Below, piece after piece: positions 7,216 to 7,375 of a stretch of 7,375 nucleotides of DNA. Location: positions 1 to 7,375 of the forward strand of contig DASWIV010000090.1 in assembly GCA_036397475.1 (NCBI GenBank). The letters are read 5' to 3'. Numbering within the stretch: position 1 is the stretch's first letter; each line of letters opens with the position of its first letter. A program made the translations under genes and the position numbers. Below the pieces are notes generated by a model. The model saw nothing but the letters and a program-made list of their open reading frames with translations. It had not been told where the DNA came from and searched no databases. The DNA comes from DASWIV01 sp036397475. GTDB taxonomy: Bacteria; JAJVIF01; JAPKYR01.

Positions 7216-7239
7216 CCATTTGATTAATTTATCAAATGG
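7216..7239. repeat. Inverted repeat with 9-bp arms upstream of the DUF58 gene
   Basis: CCATTTGAT (7216-7224) and ATCAAATGG (7231-7239) are perfect arms around TAATTT. It lies about 36 bases upstream of the extended -10 box of the DUF58 gene, so it could be an operator or activator site. Read as RNA on the plus strand it lacks a following T run. On the minus strand TGTCTTTTTC follows, but that strand has no gene upstream here that would need a terminator. Confidence 0.6.
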
Positions 7240-7274
7240 GCGAACAAAATTCAGGAATTGTGCGTCATACACTC

Positions 7275-7283
7275 TGCTATAAT
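7275..7283 (+). promoter_or_regulatory. Extended -10 promoter candidate for the DUF58 gene
   Basis: TGCTATAAT is a perfect extended -10 element (TGn plus TATAAT). No -35 match exists at 15-18 bases spacing, which extended -10 promoters tolerate. Transcription would begin near 7289-7291, only 6-8 bases before the ATG at 7297, so the mRNA would be almost leaderless and would exclude the GGAAG ribosome site at 7284-7288. A weaker upstream alternative is TATACA (7181-7186) with TTGGTA (7156-7161) at 19 bases, which would keep that site. Confidence 0.5.
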
Positions 7284-7296
7284 GGAAGACTGAAAT

Positions 7297-7375
7297 ATGA
7301 CCAGTCCAACAGAAATGATACGAAAGATCCGTAAGGTGAGAATCAAGACCCAGCGGCTTGTCGATACCCTGTTCG
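7297..7375 (+). CDS. DUF58 domain-containing protein, N-terminal fragment (cut by window edge)
   Basis: Only 26 codons are visible, beginning at the ATG at 7297 with GGAAG (7284-7288) eight bases upstream. The residues MIRKIRKVRIKTQRLVDTLF match the DUF58 N-terminal pattern as I know it (roughly IRKIRRIEIKTRRLVNELFAGEYHS), in which the region just before the AGEY motif begins the conserved domain. DUF58 proteins are of unknown biochemical function and are often encoded with MoxR AAA+ ATPases, VWA proteins and sometimes ABC exporters. The gene diverges from the ABC operon and could lead an operon beyond the window. The call rests on a short stretch, but the pattern is distinctive. Confidence 0.75.
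   Translation, partial: MTSPTEMIRKIRKVRIKTQRLVDTLF

Overview
The window reads as ordinary bacterial chromosome of roughly balanced GC, with tightly packed genes and short intergenic gaps. It holds, left to right: the 3' part of a large sulfatase-like alkaline-phosphatase-superfamily gene (+, open at the left edge); a complete alanyl-tRNA synthetase gene, alaS (-); an ABC-2 type exporter made of a permease (-) and its ATPase (-), read from the ATPase side; and, divergent from it, the first 26 codons of a DUF58-family gene (+) cut by the right edge. No mobile element, CRISPR array, tRNA or rRNA was seen. The taxon cannot be fixed from sequence alone. The sulfatase-like architecture (beta-rich N-terminal domain, Thr-type active site, C-terminal LKAIGYL tail) and the next-door exporter and DUF58 genes are what I would expect from an uncultured bacterium of a Planctomycetes/Hydrogenedentes/Sumerlaeota/FCB-like lineage; this is inference.

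Left half (1-4678): the sulfatase-like gene and alaS converge and overlap by 4 bp, both stop codons lying in the same TTAA. A clear intrinsic terminator for the sulfatase-like gene (8-bp stem, 4-nt loop, T run) sits 9 bases past its stop, wholly inside the last codons of alaS on the opposite strand. The putative enzyme has Thr where true sulfatases carry the Cys/Ser that becomes formylglycine, so it is probably a phospho-transferase or hydrolase, or has an unknown activity, rather than a sulfatase. AlaS has all its domains, but Glu400 stands where E. coli has Asp400, one of the two residues that read the G3:U70 identity pair of tRNA-Ala.

Right half (4828-7375): the ATPase and permease genes are translationally coupled (TGATG junction) and have a near-consensus sigma70 promoter (TTGCCA-17-TATAAT) about 75 bases upstream of the ATPase ATG. 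The 253-base divergent region between the ATPase and the DUF58 gene carries three perfect inverted repeats and an extended -10 box (TGCTATAAT) very close to the DUF58 start. ABC-2 exporter plus DUF58 (often MoxR/VWA-associated) is a recurring neighbourhood linked with cell-envelope functions. I found no convincing undescribed system; the points most worth following are the Thr active site, the AlaRS Glu400 substitution, the terminator hidden in alaS and the palindrome-rich divergent promoter region.
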